Shown here piece by piece: positions 5,812 through 6,124 of a stretch of 6,124 nt of DNA (positions within the stretch are counted from its first letter, which is position 1; each line of letters starts with the position of its first letter). Source of the stretch: Bdellovibrionales bacterium RBG_16_40_8 (GTDB taxonomy: Bacteria; Bdellovibrionota; Bdellovibrionia; Bdellovibrionales; UBA1609); assembly GCA_001769925.1 (NCBI GenBank), contig MEPT01000074.1, positions 16,073 through 22,196 on the forward strand. The letters are read 5' to 3'. Made by a program: the position numbers and the translations under genes. The notes under the pieces are model-generated. The model had not been told where the DNA came from. It was given only the letters and a program-made list of their open reading frames with translations, and made no database searches.

Positions 5812-6124
5812 ACATGCGATAAACGCCTTTTGTTTTCGGCGGCCACGATTTATTAAAACTAGCACTCAAACCCAATGCCAAAACTTTTCTGGTATCAACC
5901 GGATCAATCACGCCGTCATCCCATAAGTGGCCGGTTGAATAATAAGCAGAGCTTTCTCTTGCGTACTTTTCTAGAATTGGCGCTTTAAAATCTTCTTGTT
6001 CTTTAGGCGACAGTGTTTGATTTTTCTCAACTAACTGATCAAGCTTTACAGTGAGAAGAACATTGGCGGCTTGCTCGCCACCCATTACCGATACTCGCGC
6101 GTTAGGCCACATCCAGAGTTGTCG
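5810..6124 (-). CDS. liuB: Methylcrotonyl-CoA carboxylase carboxyltransferase (beta) subunit, C-terminal part (5' end outside window)
   Basis: The beta subunit transfers the carboxyl group from biotin to 3-methylcrotonyl-CoA, giving 3-methylglutaconyl-CoA. The visible 104 residues run from the right window edge to TGA at 5812-5810. They start RQLWMWPNARVSVMGGEQAA, the stretch that separates methylcrotonyl-CoA from propionyl-CoA carboxylases, which instead have a WPTAEIAVMG-type sequence there. Near the end LWDDGVIDPVDTRKVLALGLSAS (63-85) is the conserved C-terminal signature, closed by KTKGVYRM. The ATG at 6112 is an internal methionine, not the start: the frame stays open to the edge and the upstream residues fit the family. 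This is the most upstream gene of the visible operon, 9 nt from the hydratase gene. It is the best evidence that the biotin carboxylase and biotinyl ORFs downstream belong to methylcrotonyl-CoA carboxylase. Confidence 0.94.
   Translation of the reverse strand, partial: RQLWMWPNARVSVMGGEQAANVLLTVKLDQLVEKNQTLSPKEQEDFKAPILEKYARESSAYYSTGHLWDDGVIDPVDTRKVLALGLSASFNKSWPPKTKGVYRM

Noticed and set aside
6110..6112. ATG at 6112 as a start giving a 100-residue protein
   Set aside because: The frame is open to the window edge and the codons before it (Arg-Gln-Leu-Trp) continue the carboxyltransferase family sequence; it is an internal methionine.

Overview
The window is a gene-dense piece of a bacterial chromosome with roughly 40 % G+C (spot counts). 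Gene content and AT-leaning base use would fit a free-living or predatory proteobacterium-like lineage such as Bdellovibrionota. That placement is a weak inference: no rRNA or lineage-specific marker is present.

Left part, + strand (1-672): the 3' end of a type III pantothenate kinase gene (coaX) overlaps by 26 nt a complete aspartate 1-decarboxylase gene (panD). Both enzymes belong to pantothenate/coenzyme A synthesis. The panD stop overlaps by 4 nt the stop of a gene coming from the opposite strand.

Middle, - strand (669-2099): a 476-residue protein of unknown function with one N-terminal membrane segment and six further cysteines.

Right part, - strand (2154-6124): a tight leucine-degradation (liu-type) operon read right to left. 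It holds the end of the methylcrotonyl-CoA carboxylase beta subunit, a methylglutaconyl-CoA hydratase, a biotin carboxylase, a biotinyl-carrier protein and hydroxymethylglutaryl-CoA lyase. Gaps are 9, 12, -4 and 3 nt. Together these would turn 3-methylcrotonyl-CoA into acetyl-CoA and acetoacetate; an isovaleryl-CoA dehydrogenase would be expected beyond the right edge but is not in view.

The main anomaly is that the carboxylase alpha subunit, normally one BC-BT-BCCP chain, is here two ORFs. They are split inside the BT domain exactly at a run of five G, and the second ORF opens with TTG. Adding one G would restore a single reading frame with a family-like junction. It may be a sequencing or assembly error, a recent mutation, a recoding site, or a genuine split gene with coupled translation. 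I found no tRNA, rRNA, CRISPR array, insertion sequence or convincing rho-independent terminator. No stretch over 300 bases lacks a gene.
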